Assembly: GCA_014859615.1 (NCBI GenBank)
Contig: JACUTX010000098.1
Span: forward strand, 1 to 8,651
Direction of reading: 5' to 3'
Length of the DNA stretch: 8,651 nt
DNA from: Desulfuromonadales bacterium
Lineage (GTDB): Bacteria > Desulfobacterota > Desulfuromonadia > Desulfuromonadales > UBA2294
Below the pieces are notes generated by a model. The model did no database searches. It was not told the origin of the DNA and saw nothing but the letters and a program-made list of their open reading frames with translations. Shown here in pieces: positions 1 to 7,511 of the stretch. Each line of letters begins with the position of its first letter. The first letter of the stretch is position 1. The position numbers and the translations under genes were made by a program.

Positions 1-34
1 AAAAAAGCGGAAGTGACTGTTATCACTTCCGCTT
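1..34 (-). terminator. Intrinsic terminator after tRNA-Pro
   Basis: On the minus strand a perfect 12-bp stem (bases 23-34 pairing with 5-16) closes a 6-base loop (17-22). The stem contains a GC-rich core and runs into six consecutive T residues (complement of bases 1-6). It lies 10 bases beyond the 3' CCA of the tRNA gene, so it is the natural end of the tRNA transcript. It may also end any readthrough from the ligase operon, because no hairpin is visible between the last ligase gene and the tRNA. The plus strand has only an interrupted T run after the stem, so activity in that direction would be weaker. Confidence 0.9.
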
Positions 35-44
35 TAATATTTTT

Positions 45-121
<77 letters not shown>

Positions 122-134
122 AATAATGTGTCGG

Positions 135-163
135 ATTATCTGTGATTGACCCCGAAAAGTCAA
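135..163 (-). promoter_or_regulatory. Sigma-70-type promoter of tRNA-Pro
   Basis: On the minus strand TTGACT (158-163) is followed after exactly 17 bases by GATAAT (135-140). Both are one base from the sigma-70 consensus, and the spacing is optimal. Transcription should begin near base 128, leaving about seven leader bases before the mature tRNA 5' end at 121. This fits a stable-RNA promoter. An imperfectly spaced inverted repeat, TTGAC-N8-GTCAA (146-163), covers the -35 box; its meaning is unknown. Confidence 0.85.
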
Positions 164-197
164 GAACCAAAATAGTATGAAATATCAATAGTTTAAA

Positions 198-1502
198 TTA
201 ACTTTTACGACGATCCATGACACGTTGAGCCTTCCCTTCATGGCGTTTCAAGGAGGAAGGTTCAACCAGTTTGACTTTGGCGCTTACCCCCAACATTGTG
301 GCGAGACGCTTTTCAAGCATCAGGATAAAATCGCGCTGCATCTTCATCTCGTCAAAAAACATCTCTTCACTGACCTCTATATGCACTTCAAGGGTATCCA
401 TATTCCCTATCCGATCGATAATCAACTGGTAGTGCGGTTGACAATTCTCAACCTGGAGCAGAACTTCCTCGATCTGGGTCGGGAAAACATTAACACCTTT
501 TATGATCAGCATGTCGTCAGAGCGTCCCATGGTTTTCTGCATCCGAACATGGGTCCGGCCACAGACGCAGGGATCATAGTTAAGCTTTGTGATGTCACGG
601 GTGCGATAGCGAATCATCGGAAAAGCATCCTTGTTGATGCAGGTCAACACCAGCTCTCCGATTGAACCCGGCGGAAGGACTTTGCCAGTATCAGGATCAA
701 TTATTTCAGGGATGAAGTGATCTTCAAAAATATGCATCCCGCGGCGTTCGATACATTCCCCGGCGACGCCCGGCCCGATTATTTCAGACAGACCGTAATT
801 ATCTGTAGCAATAATGCCGAGGCGTGATTCAATCTCCCGGCGCATCTCCTCGCTCCACGGTTCACCGCCAAATAACCCGACTCGCAGAGCCAGCGAATGT
901 GGATCGACACCAAGGGTCTCCATACGATCAGCCAGAGTCAGGGCATACGACGGTGTACAGACCAGCGCCGTAGAGCGATAATCCTGCATGATCATAATCT
1001 GTTTGTCCGTGTTTCCACTCGACATCGGGATTACGGAGGCACCGATGCGCTCGGCCCCGTAATGCAAACCAAAGGCCCCCGAGAAGAGACCGTAGCCAAA
1101 AGCGATATGAACAATATCTTCCTGAGTGACCCCGGCTGCAGTCATAAAGCGTGTCACCAACTCTGTCCATGAATCGAGATCACGGCGGGTGTAACCGACC
1201 ACCGTCGGCTTGCCGGTCGTCCCGGATGAAGAATGAATCCTGACGACCTCCTTAAGCGGAACGGCAAACATTCCGTAAGGGTAATTGATCCGCAGATCAT
1301 CTTTGGTTGTAAAAGGGAGTTTTGATAGATCATCCAGAGATTGAATATCGGCAGGCACAATATTGTGCTTGCTGAATTTTTCACTGTAACACGGGACGTT
1401 GACGTTGACGCGTTCAAGTGTCTTTTTAAGTCTGTCGGTCTGCAGTTGAGTCAGTCTATCACGACTCATACACTCATTTTCAGGATCCCAGATCTGGTTC
1501 AC
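198..1502 (-). CDS. paaK: Phenylacetate-CoA ligase family protein, second copy (aryl-acid:CoA ligase, AMP-forming)
   Basis: A 434-residue cytoplasmic adenylate-forming enzyme of the PaaK family, which makes aryl-acetyl-CoA from an aryl acid, ATP and CoA. Visible motifs are the ATP-binding loop SSSGTTGKP (91-99), the aryl/AMP motif YGLSE (236-240), YRTRD (299-303), the hinge GRSDD (326-330), and the C-terminal GKAQR with probable catalytic Lys424. The length is normal for the family. The start is GTG: it aligns two residues upstream of the start of the paralogue at 1974-3278, with a modest GGA eight bases before it. The preceding ACT gene ends 27 bases upstream, and its TAA is in the same frame, so the protein cannot extend further back. 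It differs from the first ligase in segments expected to line the aryl pocket ([15 protein letters not shown] at 135-149, and Asn235 before the YGLSE motif), suggesting a different aryl substrate. The actual substrate is not known. Confidence 0.9.
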   Translation of the reverse strand: MNQIWDPENECMSRDRLTQLQTDRLKKTLERVNVNVPCYSEKFSKHNIVPADIQSLDDLSKLPFTTKDDLRINYPYGMFAVPLKEVVRIHSSSGTTGKPTVVGYTRRDLDSWTELVTRFMTAAGVTQEDIVHIAFGYGLFSGAFGLHYGAERIGASVIPMSSGNTDKQIMIMQDYRSTALVCTPSYALTLADRMETLGVDPHSLALRVGLFGGEPWSEEMRREIESRLGIIATDNYGLSEIIGPGVAGECIERRGMHIFEDHFIPEIIDPDTGKVLPPGSIGELVLTCINKDAFPMIRYRTRDITKLNYDPCVCGRTHVRMQKTMGRSDDMLIIKGVNVFPTQIEEVLLQVENCQPHYQLIIDRIGNMDTLEVHIEVSEEMFFDEMKMQRDFILMLEKRLATMLGVSAKVKLVEPSSLKRHEGKAQRVMDRRKS

Positions 1503-1529
1503 GATAATGTTCCATTGGTCCGTTTTGGA

Positions 1530-1961
1530 TTAAATTCTAGTGACATGTTCACCCTTGAGAACGGTTATCCCGTTCTCTGTCAAGGTTTTGATCGCCCCCT
1601 CAATATCATCAAAACGGAAGATGATGACGGCATCTTCACCGCTTCTTTCGACAAACGCATACATATATTCGACATTAATTTTGCCGTTGTCGAGAACCTG
1701 CAATATCGAAGAGAGGCCATTCGGTTTATCGGGAACCTTCACCGCAACGACTTCGGTTTTGCTGACTGTAAAGGAATGCGCTTTCAATACCGTTTTCGCT
1801 TTGTCTGTCTGATCAACGATCAGGCGCAAAATTCCAAAATCGGACGTATCGGCAAGAGACAAGGTACGAATATTTATTCCTGCCTCGCCGAGAACCTTTG
1901 TCACCTCAGCCAGACGTCCTGATTTATTCTCTATAAATATTGAAATCTGTTCAACTTTCAT
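1530..1961 (-). CDS. Tandem ACT-domain protein, probable amino-acid sensor
   Basis: A 143-residue soluble protein made of two ACT domains, roughly residues 1-70 and 72-143. The first carries the typical glycine turn and helix in [20 protein letters not shown] (12-31). The second has the equivalent [21 protein letters not shown] (77-97) followed by YMYAFVE. ACT domains usually bind amino acids or similar small ligands and pass the signal to a partner enzyme. No catalytic or DNA-binding domain is attached. Stand-alone tandem-ACT proteins of this type often sit next to phenylacetate-CoA ligase genes. The gene begins 12 bases after the first ligase with a strong AAGGGAGG ribosome site six bases from the ATG, and ends 27 bases before the second ligase. 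Regulation of the ligases or oxidoreductase by an aromatic amino acid or aryl acid is inference; the ligand is unknown. Confidence 0.88.
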   Translation of the reverse strand: MKVEQISIFIENKSGRLAEVTKVLGEAGINIRTLSLADTSDFGILRLIVDQTDKAKTVLKAHSFTVSKTEVVAVKVPDKPNGLSSILQVLDNGKINVEYMYAFVERSGEDAVIIFRFDDIEGAIKTLTENGITVLKGEHVTRI

Positions 1962-1973
1962 GATCAGCCTCCC

Positions 1974-3278
1974 TTACGAAACCTTCCGGTTATCGATGAC
2001 CCGCTGTGCCTTCCCTTCGCTCCGTTTGATCGACTTCGGCTCAACCAGGCGTACGCTGCAGGTGATGCCGAGCATCTCTTTAATCTGGGCTTTTATATAC
2101 TGGCTCAGCTGCTGCAACACCTTGATCTCATCCGAAAAAATCTTTTCATTGACTTCGACCTGTATTTCAAGAGTGTCAAGATTATCTTCCCGATCTATGA
2201 CCAGCTGGTAGTGGGGTTCAACATCTTCAATCTGCATCAGCAGACTTTCAATTTGTGAAGGGAAGACATTAACTCCACGGATGATCAACATATCATCGGT
2301 CCGCCCGCTCATGCGCTCAAGTCGAATATGAGCGCGTCCACAAATACAAGGATCGGGAATGAAACGGGTGATATCCCGCGTCCGGTAACGAATCATCGGA
2401 ATCCCTTCCTTGGTGATCGTCGTAATGACCAGTTCCCCTTTTTCACCGAGCGGCAACACCTCACCGCTCTCTGGATCAATGATCTCCGGAATAAAATGAT
2501 CCTCCCAGATATGCAGACCGTTCTGAGCTTCGATACACTCGATACCAACGCCCGGTCCCAATATTTCAGAGAGACCGTAAATATCCATCGCCTTGATACC
2601 GAGTTTACTCTCGATCTCATCGCGCATCTGCTCGCTCCACGGTTCAGCACCATGAATCCCGATTCTGAGTTTCAGATTACGGATGTCAATCCCCTCTTCT
2701 GCCGCAGCTTCGGCCAGATAAAGAGCGTAGGATGGGGTGCAGGTGAGGACAGTTGAACCGAAATCCTGCATAATCATGATCTGTTTTCTGGTGTTCCCGC
2801 CGGACATCGGAATAACGGAAGCTCCGATTTTTTCGGCTCCGTAATGAGCACCGAGGCCGCCGGTAAAAAGCCCGTAGCCGTAAGCGTTGTGAACAACATC
2901 GCCGGAATGGGCTCCGGCAGCGACAAAGCAGCGGGCCATCATTTCGGCCCAATTGTCGATATCCCGCTGCGTATAACCGACCACGGTCGGTTTTCCGGTC
3001 GTCCCGGATGATGCATGGATGCGGACAATTTCGTCAAGAGGAGCAGCAAACAGACCATACGGATAGTTATCGCGCATATTACTTTTGAGCGTAAACGGAA
3101 TGCGCCGCAAATCGTCAAGCGATTTGATATCATCCGGTGTGAAATTGGCCTGATTAAACGTTTCACGATAAAACGGGACCGTAGCGTAGACCCGCTGCAA
3201 GGTCTTTTGCAGTCGTTTCAACTGTAGAGATGCGATCGCTTCCCTTGGCAAGGTCTCAAATTCTTCATTCCAGAACAT
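1974..3278 (-). CDS. paaK: Phenylacetate-CoA ligase, first copy (aryl-acid:CoA ligase, AMP-forming)
   Basis: A 434-residue PaaK-family ligase that activates phenylacetate-like acids to their CoA thioesters through an acyl-adenylate. Motifs in order are ASSGTTGKP (89-97, ATP loop), [15 protein letters not shown] (133-147, very close to classical PaaK and expected to line the aryl pocket), DIYGLSE (232-238), YRTRD (298-302), GRTDD (325-329, domain hinge) and GKAQR with probable catalytic Lys423. A CICGR motif (311-315) is also shared with the second copy. The ATG has GGGAG at good spacing, and the gene starts 16 bases after the iorB stop, so it is cotranscribed with iorAB. Aryl-acetyl-CoA made by the oxidoreductase is its likely partner substrate: run one way the pair would release aryl acid and possibly recover ATP; run the other way it would feed aryl acids into amino-acid synthesis. 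Direction is inference. Confidence 0.93.
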   Translation of the reverse strand: MFWNEEFETLPREAIASLQLKRLQKTLQRVYATVPFYRETFNQANFTPDDIKSLDDLRRIPFTLKSNMRDNYPYGLFAAPLDEIVRIHASSGTTGKPTVVGYTQRDIDNWAEMMARCFVAAGAHSGDVVHNAYGYGLFTGGLGAHYGAEKIGASVIPMSGGNTRKQIMIMQDFGSTVLTCTPSYALYLAEAAAEEGIDIRNLKLRIGIHGAEPWSEQMRDEIESKLGIKAMDIYGLSEILGPGVGIECIEAQNGLHIWEDHFIPEIIDPESGEVLPLGEKGELVITTITKEGIPMIRYRTRDITRFIPDPCICGRAHIRLERMSGRTDDMLIIRGVNVFPSQIESLLMQIEDVEPHYQLVIDREDNLDTLEIQVEVNEKIFSDEIKVLQQLSQYIKAQIKEMLGITCSVRLVEPKSIKRSEGKAQRVIDNRKVS

Positions 3279-3294
3279 AACCAGCTCCCGTCAA

Positions 3295-3882
3295 TTAATC
3301 AGTAATCCCTGATTCACGCCCTAATTCAAATGCTCTGATATTTATATCGAGAAATCTCTCGGGGACCATTGCTTTAATCGCCTGAATCCAGAGCGCCTTT
3401 TCAATGTCAAGATAGAGAGAGAGGGCTCCGATCAGAACCACATTGACGGTTCGTATGTCACCCGCCTGCTCCGCCAGTTCCATCCCGTTCACAATATGTG
3501 TATCGTCGACCGCAGCACGCAAGTAACCCGGGATGTTTTCAGGGTAATCTTGTTGTCCGAGCGCAACCGAAGGGGGTGAAATCCTGACATTGTTCACGAT
3601 CACCTGCCCCCCCTTTTTTAGCAGAGAGAGATAACGACAGGTTTCGAGTAGTTCAAAACCAAAAAGGACATCAGCCGTCCCGTCAGAAATGGTCGGTGAA
3701 AGAACTTTTTTACCATAACGAACATGAGAGACAACACTGCCGCCCCTCTGTGCCATGCCGTGTACTTCAGCTTTTTTTACATCAAAACCGGCCAACATTA
3801 AAACTTCAGAGAGGATCTCACTCGCCAGTAGAATCCCCTGTCCGCCGACTCCCGCCAACAAGACATTCTTGATATCAGTCAT
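3295..3882 (-). CDS. iorB: Indolepyruvate:ferredoxin oxidoreductase, beta (gamma-domain) subunit
   Basis: A 195-residue subunit of the thiamine-diphosphate enzyme that oxidatively decarboxylates indolepyruvate, phenylpyruvate and hydroxyphenylpyruvate to the aryl-acetyl-CoA, reducing ferredoxin. It matches the 2-oxoacid oxidoreductase gamma-type domain: an N-terminal beta strand and glycine loop GVGGQG (11-16), then the hallmark AEVHGMAQRGG (38-48), and a full-length C-terminus. I chose the ATG at 3882 because it gives the family N-terminus MTDIKNVLLAG and has GGAG six bases upstream. An ATG at 3939 would add 19 unrelated residues inside iorA. The chosen start overlaps the end of iorA by eight bases (ATGACTGA), so translation of the two subunits is probably coupled. 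Confidence 0.94.
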   Translation of the reverse strand: MTDIKNVLLAGVGGQGILLASEILSEVLMLAGFDVKKAEVHGMAQRGGSVVSHVRYGKKVLSPTISDGTADVLFGFELLETCRYLSLLKKGGQVIVNNVRISPPSVALGQQDYPENIPGYLRAAVDDTHIVNGMELAEQAGDIRTVNVVLIGALSLYLDIEKALWIQAIKAMVPERFLDINIRAFELGRESGITD

Positions 3883-5641
3883 TACAGACTCCAAATGCAT
3901 CAAATTTACAAACCTGACGACATTGGCTGCAACCGACACAAAGATGTCGATTCACCTTCGCCTCCCCACGCTTGCCAGCCGCTGCGTCCCATTCGATCGC
4001 CGGGCACCCTATCTGCAGGCAGACCTTGCAACCGGTACATTTGCCGCTTTCGACAAAGAGCGGTGGTTTCTTCTCCACGACATCCCGTTTCATCAACATG
4101 CAGGGGCGTCGGGTAATGATAACAGACGGCTCAGTACGAGCCATCTCAGTCCGAATCAGTTCTCGGGTGTTGTCGAGTTCATACGGATCGATCACCGTCA
4201 CGTGCTTCACACCGACGGCACGACAGATTTCAGCCAGGTCAACTTCATAACTCTCCTCATTCATCAGAGTGTATCCCGAAGCAGGATTGTCCTGACGTCC
4301 GGTCATCGCTGTGATCCGATTATCCAGAATAATGAGAGTTGTCGATGACTTGTTGTAGACCATATCGAGCAGACCATTGATCCCGTTATGTAAAAAAGTC
4401 GAATCACCAATCACCGCCACAACATTCTGTTTTTGCTCGACAGGCAAGACTTTGGTCATACCGACCGCATTGCCGATACTCGCACCCATACAGATACAGG
4501 TATCCATCGCCGAAAGAGGCGGCATAAAGCCGAGAGTATAGCAGCCGATATCGCCGGTTACATAAGCTTTGAGCTTGTTCAGGGCAAGAAAAACACCTCG
4601 GTGCGGACAGCCAGGGCACATATTCGGCGGGCGAGACGGAAGTGTCTGAAGCGCACCCTTCACCCCTGTTGCCGCTTTCTTTCCGGTCAGAGCCTGACGG
4701 ACGATGCCGGTTGAGAGTTCGCCGCAGATCGGCAAAATATCTTTGCCGATGATTTCGATCCCCATCGCCTTGATCTGATCCTCGATAAACGGATCGAGCT
4801 CCTCGACGACATAAAGCGTTTTATAACGAGCGGCAAAGTCACGAATCAATTTTTTCGGGAGAGGGTTCACCATCCCAAGTTTCAGAACAGAGGCGTCGGG
4901 GAGCGCTTCGCGAGCATACTGGTAGGCGACCCCCGCCGTGATAATACCGACATCCGAGGTCCCCTCCTCAACCCGATGAAAAGACTGCGTCGCCGACCAT
5001 TCTTCAAGATCGAGTGTCCGCTGCTCGACAATCGGGTGCCGTTTACGGGCATTTCCGGGGAGCATTACCAGTTTGGCAGGATTCCTCTCAAGTGCTGGTG
5101 CCGGCAAGTTCTTAACCCGATCACCGGTTGTAACCACCGATTTTGAATGCGAAATACGCGTCGTTGTACGGAGCATAACCGGAGTATCAAACTGCTCACT
5201 CACTTCGTAGGCAAGTCGCGTAAAATCGAGGGCTTCCTGGCTGTCAGACGGTTCAAACATCGGCACTTTGGCAAATTTGGCATAATTACGACTGTCCTGC
5301 TCATTTTGTGAAGAGTGCAATTCCGGATCATCGGCGACAACCAACAAAAGGCCACCACGAACACCGGTATAAGAGAGCGTGAAAAGCGGATCCGCGGCAA
5401 CATTAACGCCGACATGCTTCATGGTACAGAGAGCACGGCCACCACCAAAACTGGCGCCGATTGCAACTTCGAGGGCAACCTTTTCGTTCGTTGCCCATGA
5501 GGCATCAACTTCAGAATATTGGACAATATTTTCCAGAATCTCCGTACTCGGAGTACCGGGATAGGCGGAAGCGACCAGAACACCCGCTTCATAAGCGCCA
5601 CGAGCAATCGCTTCATTGCCGGAGAGAATCGTTTTTTTCAT
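3875..5641 (-). CDS. iorA: Indolepyruvate:ferredoxin oxidoreductase, alpha subunit
   Basis: A 588-residue catalytic subunit of cytoplasmic indolepyruvate:ferredoxin oxidoreductase (aryl-pyruvate + CoA + oxidised ferredoxin to aryl-acetyl-CoA + CO2 + reduced ferredoxin). The N-terminal pyrimidine-binding domain spans about 1-170. The motif CPGCPHR (342-348) introduces the TPP domain, whose GDSTFLHNG segment begins at 412 and is followed by NKSSTTLIILDN (430-441). The C-terminus is a ferredoxin domain with eight cysteines: 535, 538, 541 and 546 (the enlarged first spacing typical of IorA) and 568, 571, 574 and 578. All are present, so two [4Fe-4S] clusters can form. The length is normal. The ATG at 5641 has AAGG six bases upstream. 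It is the first gene of the five-gene aryl-acid operon, with its own promoter at 5706-5735. Confidence 0.96.
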   Translation of the reverse strand: MKKTILSGNEAIARGAYEAGVLVASAYPGTPSTEILENIVQYSEVDASWATNEKVALEVAIGASFGGGRALCTMKHVGVNVAADPLFTLSYTGVRGGLLLVVADDPELHSSQNEQDSRNYAKFAKVPMFEPSDSQEALDFTRLAYEVSEQFDTPVMLRTTTRISHSKSVVTTGDRVKNLPAPALERNPAKLVMLPGNARKRHPIVEQRTLDLEEWSATQSFHRVEEGTSDVGIITAGVAYQYAREALPDASVLKLGMVNPLPKKLIRDFAARYKTLYVVEELDPFIEDQIKAMGIEIIGKDILPICGELSTGIVRQALTGKKAATGVKGALQTLPSRPPNMCPGCPHRGVFLALNKLKAYVTGDIGCYTLGFMPPLSAMDTCICMGASIGNAVGMTKVLPVEQKQNVVAVIGDSTFLHNGINGLLDMVYNKSSTTLIILDNRITAMTGRQDNPASGYTLMNEESYEVDLAEICRAVGVKHVTVIDPYELDNTRELIRTEMARTEPSVIITRRPCMLMKRDVVEKKPPLFVESGKCTGCKVCLQIGCPAIEWDAAAGKRGEAKVNRHLCVGCSQCRQVCKFDAFGVCND

Positions 5642-5665
5642 CGGAGACCTTCAAGTTAATAAGTA

Positions 5666-5683
5666 GAATGGCAATATTCATTC
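5666..5683 (-). repeat. Short inverted repeat in the iorA leader
   Basis: GAATG and CATTC arms are separated by eight bases, inside the predicted untranslated leader and about 15 bases before the iorA ribosome site. It could form a weak 5-bp hairpin or be an operator half-site pair. The arms are short enough to occur by chance. Confidence 0.3.
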
Positions 5684-5705
5684 AGAGTGGATAAAACAGA
5701 GCCAG

Positions 5706-5735
5706 AATATAAAAGAAACAGGCGTTAGATGTCAA
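5706..5735 (-). promoter_or_regulatory. Sigma-70-type promoter of the iorAB-ligase operon
   Basis: The minus strand has a perfect -35 box TTGACA (5730-5735) and, 18 bases on, TATATT (5706-5711), one base from consensus. The ppx stop codon TGA lies inside the -35 box. Transcription would start near 5699, giving a leader of about 58 bases before iorA. That leader contains a short inverted repeat at 5666-5683. Supported by sequence match only. Confidence 0.7.
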
Positions 5736-6661
5736 TCGTTCGGGCGGCTTATTGTCGACATTGAGAGAAGAACTCCTTCAAGAAGACCAAAATCACTGAC
5801 GGTCAGTTGTGCGGCACGGAATTGTCGGATAATTTCCACGATGATTTCGATTCCGGCAGGGATCAGATCCCCCCGCCCCGGTTCCATCCCCGGAAGCTCT
5901 TCACGCTCTGCAACGGTCAAACAATCCAAACGGTTATATATCGATTGAATTGTGTTGAGGTCAAGCGTGTAACCGTTAACCAGCCGCCAATCATAGTCGG
6001 ACATCTGCATATCGAGCGCCGCAAGAGTAGTGGCGGTTCCGGCGGTACCGATCAGGGTGATCATCTCCGGTGTAATACTTAACTGCTTAAGAATCGGTTC
6101 AACAGTAGAAAAAATTTCTGTAATTGCGGCCGAAATGAAATTATGCCGATGGTCAAAATCAGAGAGAGACTCACTCAAAGCAACAACACCGAGTTGACAG
6201 CTCTTCTGAAAAAGAATTTCACCCTGCTGTAGAAGAATAAACTCTGTACTGCCACCGCCAATATCGAAAACCAGCAGACAACCCGCGACCGGTGCAGCGA
6301 ACTGAGAGCAGACTCCGGATGCCGAAAGAGACGCCTCTTCATCACCTGAGACAATTTCCAGCCTCAATCCGGTTTCGTTCAGGACGCGAGCAACAAAATC
6401 GCGTCGATTCGCAGCGCTTCTGACCGCTTCTGTTCCGACAACCCTTATGGCATCAATCGGCTGACGGGAGATAATCTCTGAAAATTCTTTCAGCGCGAAA
6501 AGAGTTCGCTCAATCGCTTCTGCACTCAAACCTGTATCGGTTTGACCACCCTTTAACCGGGTGATACGCCGCACATACTGGGAAGGGACAACCTGACCCC
6601 GAACAACAGAACCGAGAAGAAGACGAACAGTATTCGACCCTATATCAATTGCGGCCAACAC
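5732..6661 (-). CDS. ppx: Short Ppx/GppA family phosphatase (exopolyphosphatase or pppGpp phosphohydrolase)
   Basis: A 309-residue protein of the ASKHA phosphatase fold that cuts terminal phosphates from inorganic polyphosphate and, in some members, from pppGpp. Motifs are the first phosphate loop DIGSNTVRLL (6-15), VVGTEAVRSAANRRDF (74-89), SGDEEA (105-110) with the probable catalytic glutamate, the second phosphate loop DIGGGSTEF (133-141), GTAGTATTLAA (205-215), and PGMEPGRGDLIPAGI (257-271). It has only the two Ppx/GppA domains and lacks the C-terminal HD-type extension of E. coli Ppx, as in the many short homologues. The start is GTG at 6661: its G is also the last base of the upstream TAG (TAGTG), so translation is probably coupled to the PhoU-like gene. 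Family assignment is firm; polyphosphate versus pppGpp preference cannot be told. Confidence 0.92.
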   Translation of the reverse strand: MLAAIDIGSNTVRLLLGSVVRGQVVPSQYVRRITRLKGGQTDTGLSAEAIERTLFALKEFSEIISRQPIDAIRVVGTEAVRSAANRRDFVARVLNETGLRLEIVSGDEEASLSASGVCSQFAAPVAGCLLVFDIGGGSTEFILLQQGEILFQKSCQLGVVALSESLSDFDHRHNFISAAITEIFSTVEPILKQLSITPEMITLIGTAGTATTLAALDMQMSDYDWRLVNGYTLDLNTIQSIYNRLDCLTVAEREELPGMEPGRGDLIPAGIEIIVEIIRQFRAAQLTVSDFGLLEGVLLSMSTISRPND

Positions 6662-7479
6662 TATTTTTTACCAACGATGACTTCACTGAGATTAAAGGTG
6701 TAATCACCGATCAGTTTAAAGTCATAGAGCATATCGATAAAAATAAGTCCCGGCAAAACAGCACATTCGCCTGTATGCAGACGGTTGATATGATTGTGAC
6801 GCAGATCGGATTCAAGTGCGGCTATTTCGGCATCCATTTTCATACTTTGCAGTTGCAGCTGCCTTTTATCTCCTGCTCCTCCGATTTTATCAACCACATA
6901 AAAGAGAAAGTGCCGGGTACGAGCCGAAAGTTCGTTGATTTCGCCGGTTGCCATTTGGGAAAAATAAATTTTTTGATCAAGCTTTCGCACCTCAAGTCGC
7001 CAAAGATGCTCACATTGATCACCAATACGCTCCAGGTAATTAACAAGATGCATCAGAGATGTGATTTCACGAGAGGTCTCTTCGGAAATCGATTTAAGAG
7101 AGAGTGCGACAAGAAAGACCATGATCTCTTTTTGCAATCGATCAAGCAGCTCTTCCATGTTTTTCAGATTCGACACTCTTCTTTTGTCAAAATCGGTGAG
7201 AAACAAGAGTGTCTCATCCAGACACTGCAAAGAAAGGCTCGCCATCCGTCTGGTCTCAGCGCGAGCCTGCCCCAAAGCGATGAGAGGCGTGTTTAAAATG
7301 CGATGATCGATAGATTTCAGCTGGAATTTGGAGTCATCGTCGATGCGACGAATTATTCTCATACTGTTTTTTTTCAGAAATCCGACCAGGGGGAGAAAAA
7401 AGATGCCGAAAAGAAACAGACCCAGGGCGCACAACACCACCCCATAAGTCAGCTCATGGCCTATCTGCAGCTCTGACAA
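6661..7479 (-). CDS. Membrane-anchored PhoU-like protein (C-terminal part of a Na+/Pi cotransporter family protein)
   Basis: A 272-residue protein with one hydrophobic segment (about 12-35) followed by a basic stretch and a long helical region. The helical part resembles the PhoU-like regulatory domain at the C-terminus of Na+/phosphate cotransporters: DHRILNTPLIALGQARAET (58-76) looks like the linker that normally follows the last membrane helix, and two PhoU-type repeats end in YLERIGD (148-154) and DFKLIGD (253-259). The second repeat has Lys255 where an acidic metal ligand is usual. The 300 or so residues of transporter expected before it are absent; the region upstream is a different gene. 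Start TTG at 7479 is chosen for its AGGAG (7488-7492) eight bases away. It could be a genuine membrane-bound phosphate-signalling protein or the remnant of a truncated transporter; the intact frame and coupling to ppx favour a working gene. Confidence 0.75.
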   Translation of the reverse strand: MSELQIGHELTYGVVLCALGLFLFGIFFLPLVGFLKKNSMRIIRRIDDDSKFQLKSIDHRILNTPLIALGQARAETRRMASLSLQCLDETLLFLTDFDKRRVSNLKNMEELLDRLQKEIMVFLVALSLKSISEETSREITSLMHLVNYLERIGDQCEHLWRLEVRKLDQKIYFSQMATGEINELSARTRHFLFYVVDKIGGAGDKRQLQLQSMKMDAEIAALESDLRHNHINRLHTGECAVLPGLIFIDMLYDFKLIGDYTFNLSEVIVGKK

Positions 7480-7487
7480 AGTTGCGA

Positions 7488-7492
7488 CTCCT
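7488..7492 (-). promoter_or_regulatory. Ribosome binding site deciding a TTG start
   Basis: AGGAG lies eight bases before the TTG at 7479. No in-frame ATG exists between it and the membrane segment, so this site is the main support for the rare TTG start of the PhoU-like gene. Confidence 0.65.
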
Positions 7493-7511
7493 GCATTTAT
7501 AAAAGATTGAT

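Noticed and set aside
1480..1515. Eleven-codon ATG frame overlapping the start of the second ligase
   Set aside because: No convincing ribosome site and no meaningful codon content. It is very likely chance.
1341..1922. 193-codon open frame on the plus strand
   Set aside because: It lies antisense to the ACT gene and the start of the second ligase, and its translation resembles no protein family. It is a by-product of codon use on the other strand.
198..3278. Ligase pair as a recent tandem duplication
   Set aside because: The copies differ throughout at protein level and share only short identical DNA runs around core motifs, so the duplication is old.
3295..3939. Longer iorB starting at 3939
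   Set aside because: It would overlap iorA by 65 bases and add 19 residues not expected before the conserved N-terminal strand. The ATG at 3882 has a good ribosome site.
3755..4348. 197-codon open frame on the plus strand
   Set aside because: Antisense to the clearly conserved C-terminal ferredoxin part of iorA and the start of iorB; no recognisable motif.
6649..7296. 215-codon open frame on the plus strand
   Set aside because: Antisense to the PhoU-like gene, with a composition unlike a folded protein family and no supported ribosome site. The minus-strand frame is better supported by its membrane helix and PhoU motifs.
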